Shown: positions 25,500-34,829 of the stretch, piece by piece
Layout of the letters: each line of letters begins with the position of its first letter
Position numbering within the stretch: position 1 is the stretch's first letter
Assembly: GCA_041490445.1 (NCBI GenBank)
Contig: JBGPTF010000007.1
Location: 116,860 to 180,859, forward strand
Origin: JBGPTF01 sp041490445
GTDB taxonomy: Bacteria; Acidobacteriota; Terriglobia; Acidiferrales; UBA7541
Length of the DNA stretch: 64,000 nucleotides
Direction of reading: 5' to 3'
Translations under genes and position numbers: made by a program
The notes under the pieces: model-generated
Database searches by the model: none
Seen by the model: the letters and a program-made list of their open reading frames with translations, nothing else
Told to the model about the DNA's origin: nothing

Positions 25500-28400
25500 T
25501 TGAGATCCAGCCTCTTCGACAGTTCCATCCTAGCGACCGCACAGCAAGCGGTTGAATTCGTCAGCAATATTCTCGAATCTTCGACAGAGTATTCCGTCAT
25601 TGGTAAGGACCTGGACGGAAAGATCCTGCTTTGGAACGAAGGCGCCCGGCGAATGTATGGGTACGAGGCCGAGGAAGTTGTCGGAAAGCTGAATTCGGAG
25701 GTTCTGCACACTCCAGAAGACGTTGCCACCGGGAAGCCGCGCGAAATCATGGAGGCAGCACTCCGCGACGGCAAGTGGGAAGGAGTGATTGGACGCGTGC
25801 GCAAGGATGGCAGGCGCATCAGTGCGCGCGTCGTGATAACACCCCGGCGCGATAGTAAGGGCAAGCCGATCGGCTTCCTTCTCATCTCGAAGGATGTCTC
25901 CCATGAGATTCGGTTCGCCGAGGAAATTCGCAAGACAAATCTATTTGACAGCGCCATCGTGGGGAATGCGAAGGAAGCCGTCGATTTCATTGCGAACATC
26001 CTGGAATCTTCGACCCAGTATTCCATCATCGGCAAGGACCTGGACGGAAAGATTCTTCTCTGGAACGAGGGTGCCCGAAGGCTCTACGGATACGAGCCCG
26101 AAGAAGTGGTGGGAAAAGCAAATTCAGCAATCCTGCACGCGCCGGAGGACGTCGCCAGCGGCAAACCTCGTGAGCTGCTTGATGCTGCTCTGCGGGATGG
26201 AAAATGGGAAGGTACCATTCACCGGCTCCGGAAGAACGGACAACAATTCACTGCCCGCGTGGTGATCACGCCTCGCCTTGATTCTTCCCGAAAGGCCATC
26301 GGATTCCTGCTTATTTCCAAGGACATTTCCGACGAAATCCGCCTAACCGAAGAACTAAAGGCCACGCAGTTTTATACGCGATCGCTGATCGAATCAAATA
26401 TCGACGCGCTGATGACCACCGATCCGATAGGGATCATCAGCGACGTCAACCAGCAGATGGTGGCGCTGACGGGCTACTCGCGCGAAGAACTCATTGGCAC
26501 GCCCTTCAAGAATTTCTTCACGGACCCGAGTCGCGCAGAAGAGGGCATCCGGCTCGTCCTGCGTGAGGGCCGGGTTACCAACTACGAGTTGACCGCGCAA
26601 TCCAAAGATGGGCGCTCCACTTTCGTCTCCTACAACGCCTCCACCTTCCGGGACGCGGCCGGAAAACTTCAGGGCGTGTTCGCCGCCGCGCGCGACATCA
26701 CCGAGCAAAAGAAGCTTGAGCAACAACTGCGAAACTCGGAGGCTTACAACCGCGGTCTGATCGAGGCGTCCGTGGACGGCCTGATTACAGTCGATCCCTC
26801 GGGCACCATTTCTGACGTCAACGAGCAGATGTGCCGGATGTCGGGATTCTCTCGCGAAGAACTCATCGGCACGCCCTTCGCCGATTATTTCGAGGATCCC
26901 GAGCGCGCCACGGCAGGGGTAAAGGAGACATTCGAAAAGGGCGTGGTCACCGAGTATGTCCTCACTCTCCCTCGGCGGTCCGGATCGCCCTCGCGTGTTT
27001 CCTTCAACGCCTCAGTCTTTCGAGATCCTTCCGGGGACGTGAAGGGCATATTTGCCTCCGCGCGCGACATCACCGAGCAGGCCCGCCTGCAATCCCAGCT
27101 CGCGGAAGAGCGCGGTTACAACCGGGGCTTGATTGAGGCTTCGCTCGACGGCCTCATTACGGTTGACCCGGTGCTCAGCATCACAGACGTAAACGAGACG
27201 ATGTGCCGCATGTCGGGCTACTCCCGCACGGAGCTCATCGGAACGCCTTTTCAGCAATACTTCACGGACGGGAAACGTGCCGCCGATGGCGTGCGCCAAA
27301 CACTCGACAAGGGAGCCGTCACCAACTACGAGCTGACCCTGCGAAGAAAAGATAGCCAGGAACTGCAGGTTTCCTTCAATGCCGCAATCTTCAAAGACGA
27401 CGCAGGAAAAGTTCGCGGGATTTTCGCCTCCGCTCGCGATATCACGGACCAAGCCCGCCTGCAGATACAGCTAGCCGAAGAACGCGCCTATAACCGCGGT
27501 CTGATTGAGGCGTCGGTGGACGGCTTGGTGACCGTCAACGAAGAGATGGTAATCACCGACGTCAACGAGACGATGAGCCAGATGGCCGGAAAGTCCCGCA
27601 TCCAGCTGATCGGGTCTCCCTTCCCGGACTACTTCCTTGAGCGAGAACGCGCGGCAGAGGGCGTCCGCCTGACGTTTAAAGAAAACTCCGTCACCAACTA
27701 TGTTCTGACACTGCAGGCTGCCGGAGGAAAGCAGATCCCGGTGTCATTCAATGCGGCCGTCTTCCGCGACCCCAAGGGGAATGTACGCGGAATTTTCGCA
27801 TCCGCCCGAGACATCACCGCACAAAAGCAGCTCGAAGGCCAGCTGCAGGCCTCACAGTTCTATACGCGCTCCCTGATCGAGTCGAATATTGATGCGCTGA
27901 TGACCACCGATTCTCTCGGCATCATCACCGACGTGAACCAGCAGATGGAGGCGCTGACCGGCTGCACACGCGAGGAACTGATTGGCACACCATTCAAGAT
28001 TCATTTCACCGATCCCGCCCGCGCGGAGCAAGGCATCCGGCTCGTATTGGAGAAAAGCAAGGTCACCAACTACGAGCTTACGGCGCGCTCGAAGAGAGGC
28101 AAGGAAACGGATGTCAGCTATAACGCGACGACGCTTTACGACCAGTCAGGGAAACTTCAGGGTGTGTTCGCGGCCGCGCGCGACATCACGGAGCAAAAGA
28201 AACTCGAACAACAACTGCGGGAACAACAGGCTTACAACCGGGGCCTGATCGAGAGCTCCGTGGACGGATTAGTGACGGTGGACCCGACGGGGATTATCTC
28301 CGACGTGAACGAGCAGATGTGCCGAATGACTGGCTACGGCCGTGCTGAACTGATCGGCAGCTCCTTCGCGGGATACTTCACCGAGCCGGAACGGGCGACG

Positions 28401-30458
28401 AAGGGTGTCAAGCAGACATTTGACACGGGAGTGGTCACGGAATACGCGTTGACGCTCATTTCGCGCACGCGACGGCTCCTGCAGGTGTCTTTTAATGCTT
28501 CCGTGTTCCGCGATCCGCTGGGCAACGTACGCGGAATCTTTGCGTCCGCGCGTGATATTACGGATCGAGTCCGATTGGAGGAACAACTTCGCGAGCAGCA
28601 AATCTACCTGCGCGGCTTGATTGAGAGTTCGGTGGACGGCTTGATCACCGTAGATCCCACCGGCTTTATCACCGACGTGAACGAACAGATGTGCCGAATG
28701 ACGGGTTACGCGCGCGAAGAGCTGATCGGCTCGCTCTTCAAACAGTATTTCACTGAGCCAGACCGGGCGGACCTGGGCTTAAAGCGGACACTGATGGAAG
28801 CGACTGTAACGAATTACGAGCTGGTCCTCCGGTCGAAAAAGGGGCGGAAAGCCACAGTTTCCTTCAACGCTTCGATTTTCCGCACACCCGATGGGCAGGT
28901 TCAGGGCATTTTTCCGTCAGCGCGCGATATCTCTGAACAAGCGCGGCTCAGCTTGCAGCTCGCTGAACAACAGGCCTACAACCGGTCGCTGATCGAGGCC
29001 TCGGCCGATGCGCTATTCGCCATCGCCCCCGATGGAACCATTACCGACGTAAACGAAGAGTCCACCCGGCTTACGGGCTACTCGCGCAAGCACCTCGTTA
29101 ACTCCCGCTTCTCAGAATATTTTACGGAGCCCGAACGTGCTCGTTCCGGAGTTCTGCAGACCCTCGCCGAGAAGAGAGTCATCAGCTACGAATTGATTCT
29201 CATTACACGCTATGGCCGAAGAATCCCCGTCAGCTTCAATGCAGGCGTATTTACGGATACCGTCGGCACGGCGCTCGGGATTTTGGCCGGCGCCCGCGAC
29301 ATCACCGAACAGAAAGGACTGGAAAAGCAACTTCGCGATTCACAGTTCTACACGCGATCCCTCATCGAATCGAACATTGACGCGCTGATGACCACCGACC
29401 CGCTCGGCATCATTACGGACGTCAACCAGCAGATGGAGGCTCTCACTGGTGGCACCCGGGACGAACTGATCGGCACACCCTTCAAAAAGTACTTCACGGA
29501 TCCTCAGCGCGCCGAAGAAGGCATACGCCTGGTGCTGCGCGAGACCCGTGTAACCAACTATGAGCTGACGGCGCGTTCGAAGTCCGGCCGGGAAACCGTC
29601 GTCAGTTACAACGCAACAACATTCAACGATCAGGCCGGAAAACTTCAGGGCGTGTTCGCCGCAGCGCGCGACGTCACGGAACGCAAGCGCTTTGAGCAGA
29701 CGTTACAGGAGAAAAACATCGAACTCGAAAACGCCAGCCTTGCAAAAGATCGCTTCCTCGCCAGCATGAGCCACGAATTGCGCACGCCGCTCAATGCCAT
29801 CATCGGTTTCACGGGAACGTTGCTGATGAAGTTGCCCGGGCCGCTCACAAACGACCAGGAAAAGCAGCTCCGCACGATTCAGACCAGCAGCCGGCACCTC
29901 CTGTCTCTCATCAACGACTTGTTGGATCTGGCCAAGATTGAGTCCGGCAAAGTTGAACTGAACATGGAAACCTTGAATTGCCAGTCCATCATCGAGGACG
30001 TCAGCTCAACGCTGCGAACGCTTGCGGAGGGTAAGAATCTAAAATTCGAGGTATCTCTCCCGGACCGCGATCTCGTGATTCGGACAGACCGCCGTTCGCT
30101 CACTCAGATTCTGATCAATCTGGCGAACAATGCCATCAAGTTCACCGACAAAGGTTCCGTGCGGATCGAGCTGCACGGGCGGCGCGACAACGGCAATTCC
30201 CTTGCGGAGATTACGGTTGTGGATACCGGCATCGGAATCCGTCCGGAAGACCAGTCAAAGCTCTTCCAGGCATTCATGCAGGTCGATAGCTCTTCAACGC
30301 GCGCCTATGAGGGCACTGGCTTAGGGCTGCATGTCAGCCAAAAGCTGGCCAGCATGATCGGCGGACGCGTTTCCTTTGAGAGCGAATACGGCAAGGGAAG
30401 CCGGTTTACCATTTCGGTTTCCGCCGCCGAAGAGGTTTCACGGCTCGTATACTCATAA
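25500..30458 (+). CDS. Giant histidine kinase with 11 tandem PAS domains
   Basis: A 1652-residue soluble sensor kinase, TTG start after a GAGGAGAG ribosome site. Two N-terminal PAS units (about 5-285) share IGKDLDGKILLWNEGARR. Nine more of exactly 124 residues follow from about 289. Units 3, 7 and 11 are of the SNIDALMTTD type and units 4-6 and 8-10 of the GLIEASVDGL type, giving a 496-residue super-repeat. Each ends in GIFASARDITEQ or similar. HisKA has SMSHELRTPLNAIIGF with phospho-acceptor His1425, and HATPase_c has NLANNAIKFTDKG, VDTGIGI and GTGLGLHVSQKL. No membrane helix was seen, so the signal is cytoplasmic or redox/ligand. The 3' end overlaps the next receiver gene. Confidence 0.95.
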   Translation: MRSSLFDSSILATAQQAVEFVSNILESSTEYSVIGKDLDGKILLWNEGARRMYGYEAEEVVGKLNSEVLHTPEDVATGKPREIMEAALRDGKWEGVIGRVRKDGRRISARVVITPRRDSKGKPIGFLLISKDVSHEIRFAEEIRKTNLFDSAIVGNAKEAVDFIANILESSTQYSIIGKDLDGKILLWNEGARRLYGYEPEEVVGKANSAILHAPEDVASGKPRELLDAALRDGKWEGTIHRLRKNGQQFTARVVITPRLDSSRKAIGFLLISKDISDEIRLTEELKATQFYTRSLIESNIDALMTTDPIGIISDVNQQMVALTGYSREELIGTPFKNFFTDPSRAEEGIRLVLREGRVTNYELTAQSKDGRSTFVSYNASTFRDAAGKLQGVFAAARDITEQKKLEQQLRNSEAYNRGLIEASVDGLITVDPSGTISDVNEQMCRMSGFSREELIGTPFADYFEDPERATAGVKETFEKGVVTEYVLTLPRRSGSPSRVSFNASVFRDPSGDVKGIFASARDITEQARLQSQLAEERGYNRGLIEASLDGLITVDPVLSITDVNETMCRMSGYSRTELIGTPFQQYFTDGKRAADGVRQTLDKGAVTNYELTLRRKDSQELQVSFNAAIFKDDAGKVRGIFASARDITDQARLQIQLAEERAYNRGLIEASVDGLVTVNEEMVITDVNETMSQMAGKSRIQLIGSPFPDYFLERERAAEGVRLTFKENSVTNYVLTLQAAGGKQIPVSFNAAVFRDPKGNVRGIFASARDITAQKQLEGQLQASQFYTRSLIESNIDALMTTDSLGIITDVNQQMEALTGCTREELIGTPFKIHFTDPARAEQGIRLVLEKSKVTNYELTARSKRGKETDVSYNATTLYDQSGKLQGVFAAARDITEQKKLEQQLREQQAYNRGLIESSVDGLVTVDPTGIISDVNEQMCRMTGYGRAELIGSSFAGYFTEPERATKGVKQTFDTGVVTEYALTLISRTRRLLQVSFNASVFRDPLGNVRGIFASARDITDRVRLEEQLREQQIYLRGLIESSVDGLITVDPTGFITDVNEQMCRMTGYAREELIGSLFKQYFTEPDRADLGLKRTLMEATVTNYELVLRSKKGRKATVSFNASIFRTPDGQVQGIFPSARDISEQARLSLQLAEQQAYNRSLIEASADALFAIAPDGTITDVNEESTRLTGYSRKHLVNSRFSEYFTEPERARSGVLQTLAEKRVISYELILITRYGRRIPVSFNAGVFTDTVGTALGILAGARDITEQKGLEKQLRDSQFYTRSLIESNIDALMTTDPLGIITDVNQQMEALTGGTRDELIGTPFKKYFTDPQRAEEGIRLVLRETRVTNYELTARSKSGRETVVSYNATTFNDQAGKLQGVFAAARDVTERKRFEQTLQEKNIELENASLAKDRFLASMSHELRTPLNAIIGFTGTLLMKLPGPLTNDQEKQLRTIQTSSRHLLSLINDLLDLAKIESGKVELNMETLNCQSIIEDVSSTLRTLAEGKNLKFEVSLPDRDLVIRTDRRSLTQILINLANNAIKFTDKGSVRIELHGRRDNGNSLAEITVVDTGIGIRPEDQSKLFQAFMQVDSSSTRAYEGTGLGLHVSQKLASMIGGRVSFESEYGKGSRFTISVSAAEEVSRLVYS

Positions 30459-31261
30459 TCGAAGACAACGCCATGAACTTGCAGCTCATGGTGTATTTAC
30501 TGACTGCGTTCGGCCATGAAACCCTGGAAGCCCACGATGGCATGGAAGGAATCGAGAAGGCACAGCGGGAGGAGCCGGACCTCATTCTCCTTGATATTCA
30601 TATGCCTCGAATGGACGGCTATGAAGCGGCGCGCCTTTTGCGACAGGATTCAGAATGCTGCCGAATCCCGATCGTCGCGGTGACGGCGCTGGCCATGGTC
30701 GGTGACCGTGAGAAGATTTTGGCCTCCGGTTTTAGCGGCTACATCGCCAAACCAATCGATCCGGAGAAGTTTCCCGCACAAGTCCAGGGATACCTTGGAG
30801 GGGCGCATCCGGCAAGTGCCTGCCCACCATGGCAATCGCAGCAAGAAGGCCTCCCTGCGAGGACTCCGCCGCGCAAGAAATTCGCTGTCGTCCTCTTTGT
30901 CGATAATATGCAGACGAATATCGATCTCGTGCGAAGCACCCTGGAACCCACCGGGTATGAAGTCGTCGCGGCCCTCTCCGCAAAAGAAGGTCTCGACTTG
31001 GCCCAGCGTACAAAGCCAGATCTGATTATTGCCGACGTTCACATGCCTCATCAGGATGGCTACGAGTTCCTGCGCACGGTGCAAGCTGACCCCGCACTGT
31101 CCAGAATCCCGTTTGTCTTCCTATCCTCTTCCATCTTGCCGGTGAGGGAACGAGAACGCGCTCTGAAACAAGGGGTGAAGAAATTTATTTCCCGGCCAAT
31201 CGACCCTGGCGTGTTGCTTTCAGAACTCGAAGACTGTCTGCAGATGAGAAAAGGAACCTGA
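30440..31261 (+). CDS. Double-receiver response regulator with a non-canonical (ACG) start
   Basis: Two REC domains and no output domain. From the ACG at 30440 it reads (M)ARILIIEDNAMNLQLMVYLL, a perfect receiver N-terminus, and puts the phospho-Asp at residue 52 (LILLDIHMPRMDGYEA). The second REC has VLFVDNMQTNIDL and LIIADVHMPHQDGYEF. The frame between its upstream stop and ATG 30473 has no ATG, GTG or TTG, yet starting at 30473 would delete the first beta-strand and the acidic pocket (EDN). AGAGG lies 4 nt before the ACG. It overlaps the kinase by 19 bp and precedes the hybrid kinase by 2 bp. It may relay phosphate between the two kinases. About 273 residues. Confidence 0.8.
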   Translation, partial: TARILIIEDNAMNLQLMVYLLTAFGHETLEAHDGMEGIEKAQREEPDLILLDIHMPRMDGYEAARLLRQDSECCRIPIVAVTALAMVGDREKILASGFSGYIAKPIDPEKFPAQVQGYLGGAHPASACPPWQSQQEGLPARTPPRKKFAVVLFVDNMQTNIDLVRSTLEPTGYEVVAALSAKEGLDLAQRTKPDLIIADVHMPHQDGYEFLRTVQADPALSRIPFVFLSSSILPVRERERALKQGVKKFISRPIDPGVLLSELEDCLQMRKGT

Positions 31262-31263
31262 AG

Positions 31264-33855
31264 ATGGCAACTATCCTCGTGGTCGATGATGACGTTCAAA
31301 GCCGCCAGCTCTACGTGTCCTTGCTGCCGCCCTTCGGGCACCAGGTCATTGAAGCGGGCGATGGGAGAGATGGGCTGGAGCAAGCGCGGCTCAGAAAGCC
31401 GGATCTCATCATTTCCGACATTTTGATGCCTACAATGAACGGCTACGAGTTCGTTTCTGCCCTCCGCAAGTATCCCACGCTGGAAAAGGTCCCGGTCATC
31501 TTCCACAGTGCGACTTTTTTGGAGCGGGAAACCCGTTCCCTGGGTGCTGCTTGCGGCGTTTCGCTTTTTATTACGAAGCCCTGCGAGCCCGAAAAGGCGC
31601 TCTCGATTGTTCAGGAAGCTCTCGGGTTGGAGATACAAAAGCCGGCTGCACCGGCTCCCATCCAAACCGGTGGAGACGCCATTTCACTTCTCATCGATGC
31701 CTTCTTCGAGAGGGGGAATCAGCTCGATGCGGTCAGCATTCGCTTGGCTTCCCTCCTGGAGCTTGGGCTGGCCTTGGCGCATTCGTGCGGCCTGGACGGG
31801 CTCATGGACAAAGCAGGAAACGCGGCGAGGAAAGTCATCGGAGCGAACTACTCCGGGATCGGCATCCTGGCCGGAGACGGACCACAACTGCGATCGTTCG
31901 AGATGTTTGGCGGAGACAAGGAGGTCGCAGACAAGATAGTCCAGCCGGTTTTCAATGGCCCGATATTTAGAGATATTGTCAGGGAGAGAAAAGCTCGACG
32001 CGCCTTCAATCCGTCTGGCGAGCCTGCGGGACTGGAACTCCCGGTTAACCACCCGCCGGTTCGCGGTTTTCTGGGCGTGCCTTTGGAGGCCGGGGACCGT
32101 GTGTACGGCTGGATTTACGTGGCCGACAAGCTCGCAACTCTGGAGTTCACCGAAGAAGACTCCCAGATCCTGACCGCATTGGCTGCTCAGGTTGCGCTGG
32201 CTTTGGAAAACGCGGAAAGTTTCCAGACGATTCAGGAGCACGCCCGTCGCCTGGAAACGGAAATCGAAGAGCGCATACGGGCGGAGGACCGGTTTCGCGT
32301 CCTGGTCGAAACCGCGCCCACTGGAATCGTCATCGCGGACGATAAAGGGCGTATTGCGGAAGTGAACGCGCAGGCGCTTCGCATGTTCGGCTATGACCGC
32401 AGAGAGCTGATCGGTGAAACCATCGAGACGCTCCTGCCCGAGCGCTTTCGCCATTCGCATCAAGGGCACCTGTCCGGCTATATGAAGGTGCCGCATGTGC
32501 GGCCGATGGGAGTGGGAATGGAACTGTTCGCCCGCCGGAAGGACGGAATGGAGTTTCCGGTGGAAATCAGCCTGGGACCCCTTGTCACCAAAGAAGGAGT
32601 GTTGGTTTCGAGCACCATCGTGGACATCACGGAACGAAAGAAAATGGAAGAACACCACCGGCTTTCGCAGCGCATGGAGGCGATTGGCAAGCTGTCGGGC
32701 GGCGTCGCGCACGATTTCAATAATCTGCTGGCGGTCATCATGGGTTGCGCGGACGTGGTTCTTGAGGCGCTCCCGCCCGACCACCCGGCCGTCAAGAAAG
32801 TCGAGATGGTCAGAAAGGCCGGCGCCTCGGCAGCAGATCTAACTCGACAACTCCTCGCGTTTAGCCGGCAACAAATGCTCCAACCACGAGTGCTGGATCT
32901 CAAGGAAATCGTGGAGCGGATGCAAGTACTGCTGAGTTGCCTGGCCGGCGAGAACATCCAGTTCACGATCTCTCTGGAACCTTCGCTGGGGCAGGTGAAG
33001 GCCGATCCAGGACAAATCGAGCAGGTACTCCTCAATCTCGCCGTAAACGCCCGCGATGCGATGCCTCAAGGGGGTCGCCTGACAATTGAAGCGCGCAACG
33101 TTGAGTTGGACGATTCCTATAAGGACGAGCACCAGCCGGTCATTCCCGGTCGGTACGTCATGCTAGCCGTCGAAGATACGGGTTGCGGGATGGATCGTGA
33201 AACGCAGTCGCGAATCTTTGACCCGTTTTTCACAACGAAAGAACTTGGCAAGGGCACGGGCCTGGGTTTGGCGACCGTCTATGGAATTGTAAAACAGAGC
33301 GGCGGATACATCTGGGTCTACAGCGAACTGGGCAAAGGAACCATCTTCAAGATGTATCTTCCGCGCGTCGAACAATCTGCTCAGCCCTTGGAACAAAAAG
33401 AACAGGATCAAATTATCCCTCTGGGCTGCGAAACGATCTTGCTCGCGGAAGACTCAGAATCTCTTCGCGAAATGGCTCGTGAATATCTCGAGAGTGTCGG
33501 CTATACCGTTCTCGAAGCGGCCTCAGGCGCAGCGGCGCTGCAGAAGGCGAAGGACTTCGATGGAACGATTCATCTATTGTTGACCGATGTCGTGATGCCT
33601 GAAATGAGTGGCCCCGAACTGGCCAGCAAGATGGTGTCACTCCGTCCAGGGATAAAGGTAATTTTCACGTCCGGTTACACGGACGATGCGATGGGTCGCC
33701 AAGGCGTCCTCGATCCCGCCGTCGCCTTCATTCAGAAACCGTATCGTCCCAAAGCGCTCGCCCGGAAGATCCGAGAGACCTTGGGCGAGCCTGATCAAAA
33801 AGGTGAGAGTCCTGCCGCCTCTTGCTCGCATACGTCCAGCACTTCACGAGCGTAG
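31264..33855 (+). CDS. Hybrid histidine kinase REC-GAF-PAS-HisKA-HATPase-REC
   Basis: An 863-residue soluble protein. REC1 (1-120) has TILVVDDDVQSRQLY and phospho-Asp52 in LIISDILMPTMNG. A GAF-like domain spans about 155-330 (GIGILAGDGPQLRSFEMFGG, FLGVPLEAGDRVYGWIYV). PAS is about 340-455 (VLVETAPTGIVIADDKGRIAEVN). HisKA holds GGVAHDFNNLLAV with His483, then HATPase_c with NLAVNARDAMPQGG and GKGTGLGLATVYGIV. REC2 is C-terminal with Asp775 in LLLTDVVMPEMSG. HDFNN kinases of this sort usually autophosphorylate and pass to their own REC. REC1 at the N-terminus probably receives phosphate from the upstream kinase. Confidence 0.95.
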   Translation: MATILVVDDDVQSRQLYVSLLPPFGHQVIEAGDGRDGLEQARLRKPDLIISDILMPTMNGYEFVSALRKYPTLEKVPVIFHSATFLERETRSLGAACGVSLFITKPCEPEKALSIVQEALGLEIQKPAAPAPIQTGGDAISLLIDAFFERGNQLDAVSIRLASLLELGLALAHSCGLDGLMDKAGNAARKVIGANYSGIGILAGDGPQLRSFEMFGGDKEVADKIVQPVFNGPIFRDIVRERKARRAFNPSGEPAGLELPVNHPPVRGFLGVPLEAGDRVYGWIYVADKLATLEFTEEDSQILTALAAQVALALENAESFQTIQEHARRLETEIEERIRAEDRFRVLVETAPTGIVIADDKGRIAEVNAQALRMFGYDRRELIGETIETLLPERFRHSHQGHLSGYMKVPHVRPMGVGMELFARRKDGMEFPVEISLGPLVTKEGVLVSSTIVDITERKKMEEHHRLSQRMEAIGKLSGGVAHDFNNLLAVIMGCADVVLEALPPDHPAVKKVEMVRKAGASAADLTRQLLAFSRQQMLQPRVLDLKEIVERMQVLLSCLAGENIQFTISLEPSLGQVKADPGQIEQVLLNLAVNARDAMPQGGRLTIEARNVELDDSYKDEHQPVIPGRYVMLAVEDTGCGMDRETQSRIFDPFFTTKELGKGTGLGLATVYGIVKQSGGYIWVYSELGKGTIFKMYLPRVEQSAQPLEQKEQDQIIPLGCETILLAEDSESLREMAREYLESVGYTVLEAASGAAALQKAKDFDGTIHLLLTDVVMPEMSGPELASKMVSLRPGIKVIFTSGYTDDAMGRQGVLDPAVAFIQKPYRPKALARKIRETLGEPDQKGESPAASCSHTSSTSRA

Positions 33856-34602
33856 TTGGCGTTTTTTGTTATCCGAGTCGGCAACCGACGTCCACAGGCT
33901 GGATCAATCCGCGCCTCAAGTCTTGGGGCTCTAGTCCGCCTCCAAGAACTTGGGTCCAACCTGGGTCCAAAAGCTGCCGAACTGGGTCCAAAACCGTGCA
34001 CTACGACGCAGAACAAAGCCAAACAGACCAGCAAGATAGAGTCTGTCCAAGAGCGAATCGAGGGAAACCAAGAGCAGATCGCGGCTCTGCGGTCGAAGGT
34101 CGAATCACCGCCGTTCCGCGCAGCAGTAAGGTTGGCGATGGAAGAGACGTGGCGCACCGACGAAGCCAAAAAGATCAAACGCTTCGCGGCAATCCTTGGA
34201 AATTCCGTGGCGCCCAACGATGAATTGGATGTTTCCGAGGACGTGAGCGACTTCATTAGAGCGGTCGCCCAACTCAGCGAGCGTGATATTCAGGCGTTAC
34301 AGATACTTTACTCAGTCTTCGCTGACGTGGTGAAGGTATACCCCAATCTGCATGATCCGAACGTGTTCACAGAGCGGGCCGGTCAGCTTCTCAAGAAAGT
34401 AGACGAATCGAAGATTCACCGCGACGATTTCTATTCGTACTGCAAGCGGCTGGAAGGTTTTGGTCTTGCTATCGAAGTGCCCAGGAACACAAGCAGGATG
34501 GCTCCCGGCGACTATTGTTTTCGCCCCACTCGCCGTGGCCTGAAGCTGCTGTCGCTGTTAGAGGAGTTCGGCAACGCACAGCAGACCGCAGCGGCGGTTT
34601 GA
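33856..34602 (+). CDS. Hypothetical protein, coiled-coil plus helical domain, start uncertain
   Basis: A frame of 248 codons beginning at TTG 33856, directly after the kinase stop. Residues 1-50 are low-complexity and cover the TGGGTCCAA repeats (LGSNLGPKAAELGPK), so they may not be native. Residues about 55-85 (SKIESVQERIEGNQEQIAALR) look like a coiled coil. The rest is helical and hydrophilic, ending in a plausible winged-helix-like segment (DDFYSYCKRLEGFGLAIEV, YCFRPTRRGLKLLSLLEEFG). ATG 34138 is an alternative start. I do not recognise the family. Its G+C and codon use resemble the accessory genes more than the kinases. Confidence 0.55.
   Translation: MAFFVIRVGNRRPQAGSIRASSLGALVRLQELGSNLGPKAAELGPKPCTTTQNKAKQTSKIESVQERIEGNQEQIAALRSKVESPPFRAAVRLAMEETWRTDEAKKIKRFAAILGNSVAPNDELDVSEDVSDFIRAVAQLSERDIQALQILYSVFADVVKVYPNLHDPNVFTERAGQLLKKVDESKIHRDDFYSYCKRLEGFGLAIEVPRNTSRMAPGDYCFRPTRRGLKLLSLLEEFGNAQQTAAAV
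33947..33970. repeat. Flanking repeat, right copy
   Basis: AACTTGGGTCCA followed by ACCTGGGTCCAA, nearly the same as 24998-25020 and 8.95 kb away. A further ACTGGGTCCAAAA occurs at 33981, so the motif is iterated here. Confidence 0.55.
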
Positions 34603-34829
34603 GCCGCTACGTAGCCAACGACACGTTAAACTGCACCGTAGTTTCGTCCGAGCTCGGGGATCTTGCCAAAAGGGCCCGGCTGAGCCAGCGCCGCAAGTTC
34701 CTGATCCTTCAGTCTGAATTTGCGGTGATTGGCCCGGGCCGAAATCCCATGGAATCCGCACACGGGCACGAACTCATTGCTGGAACCGAAGCATGAGGTA
34801 TCCAAAGAACACGCCAAAGAGGACCTTCT

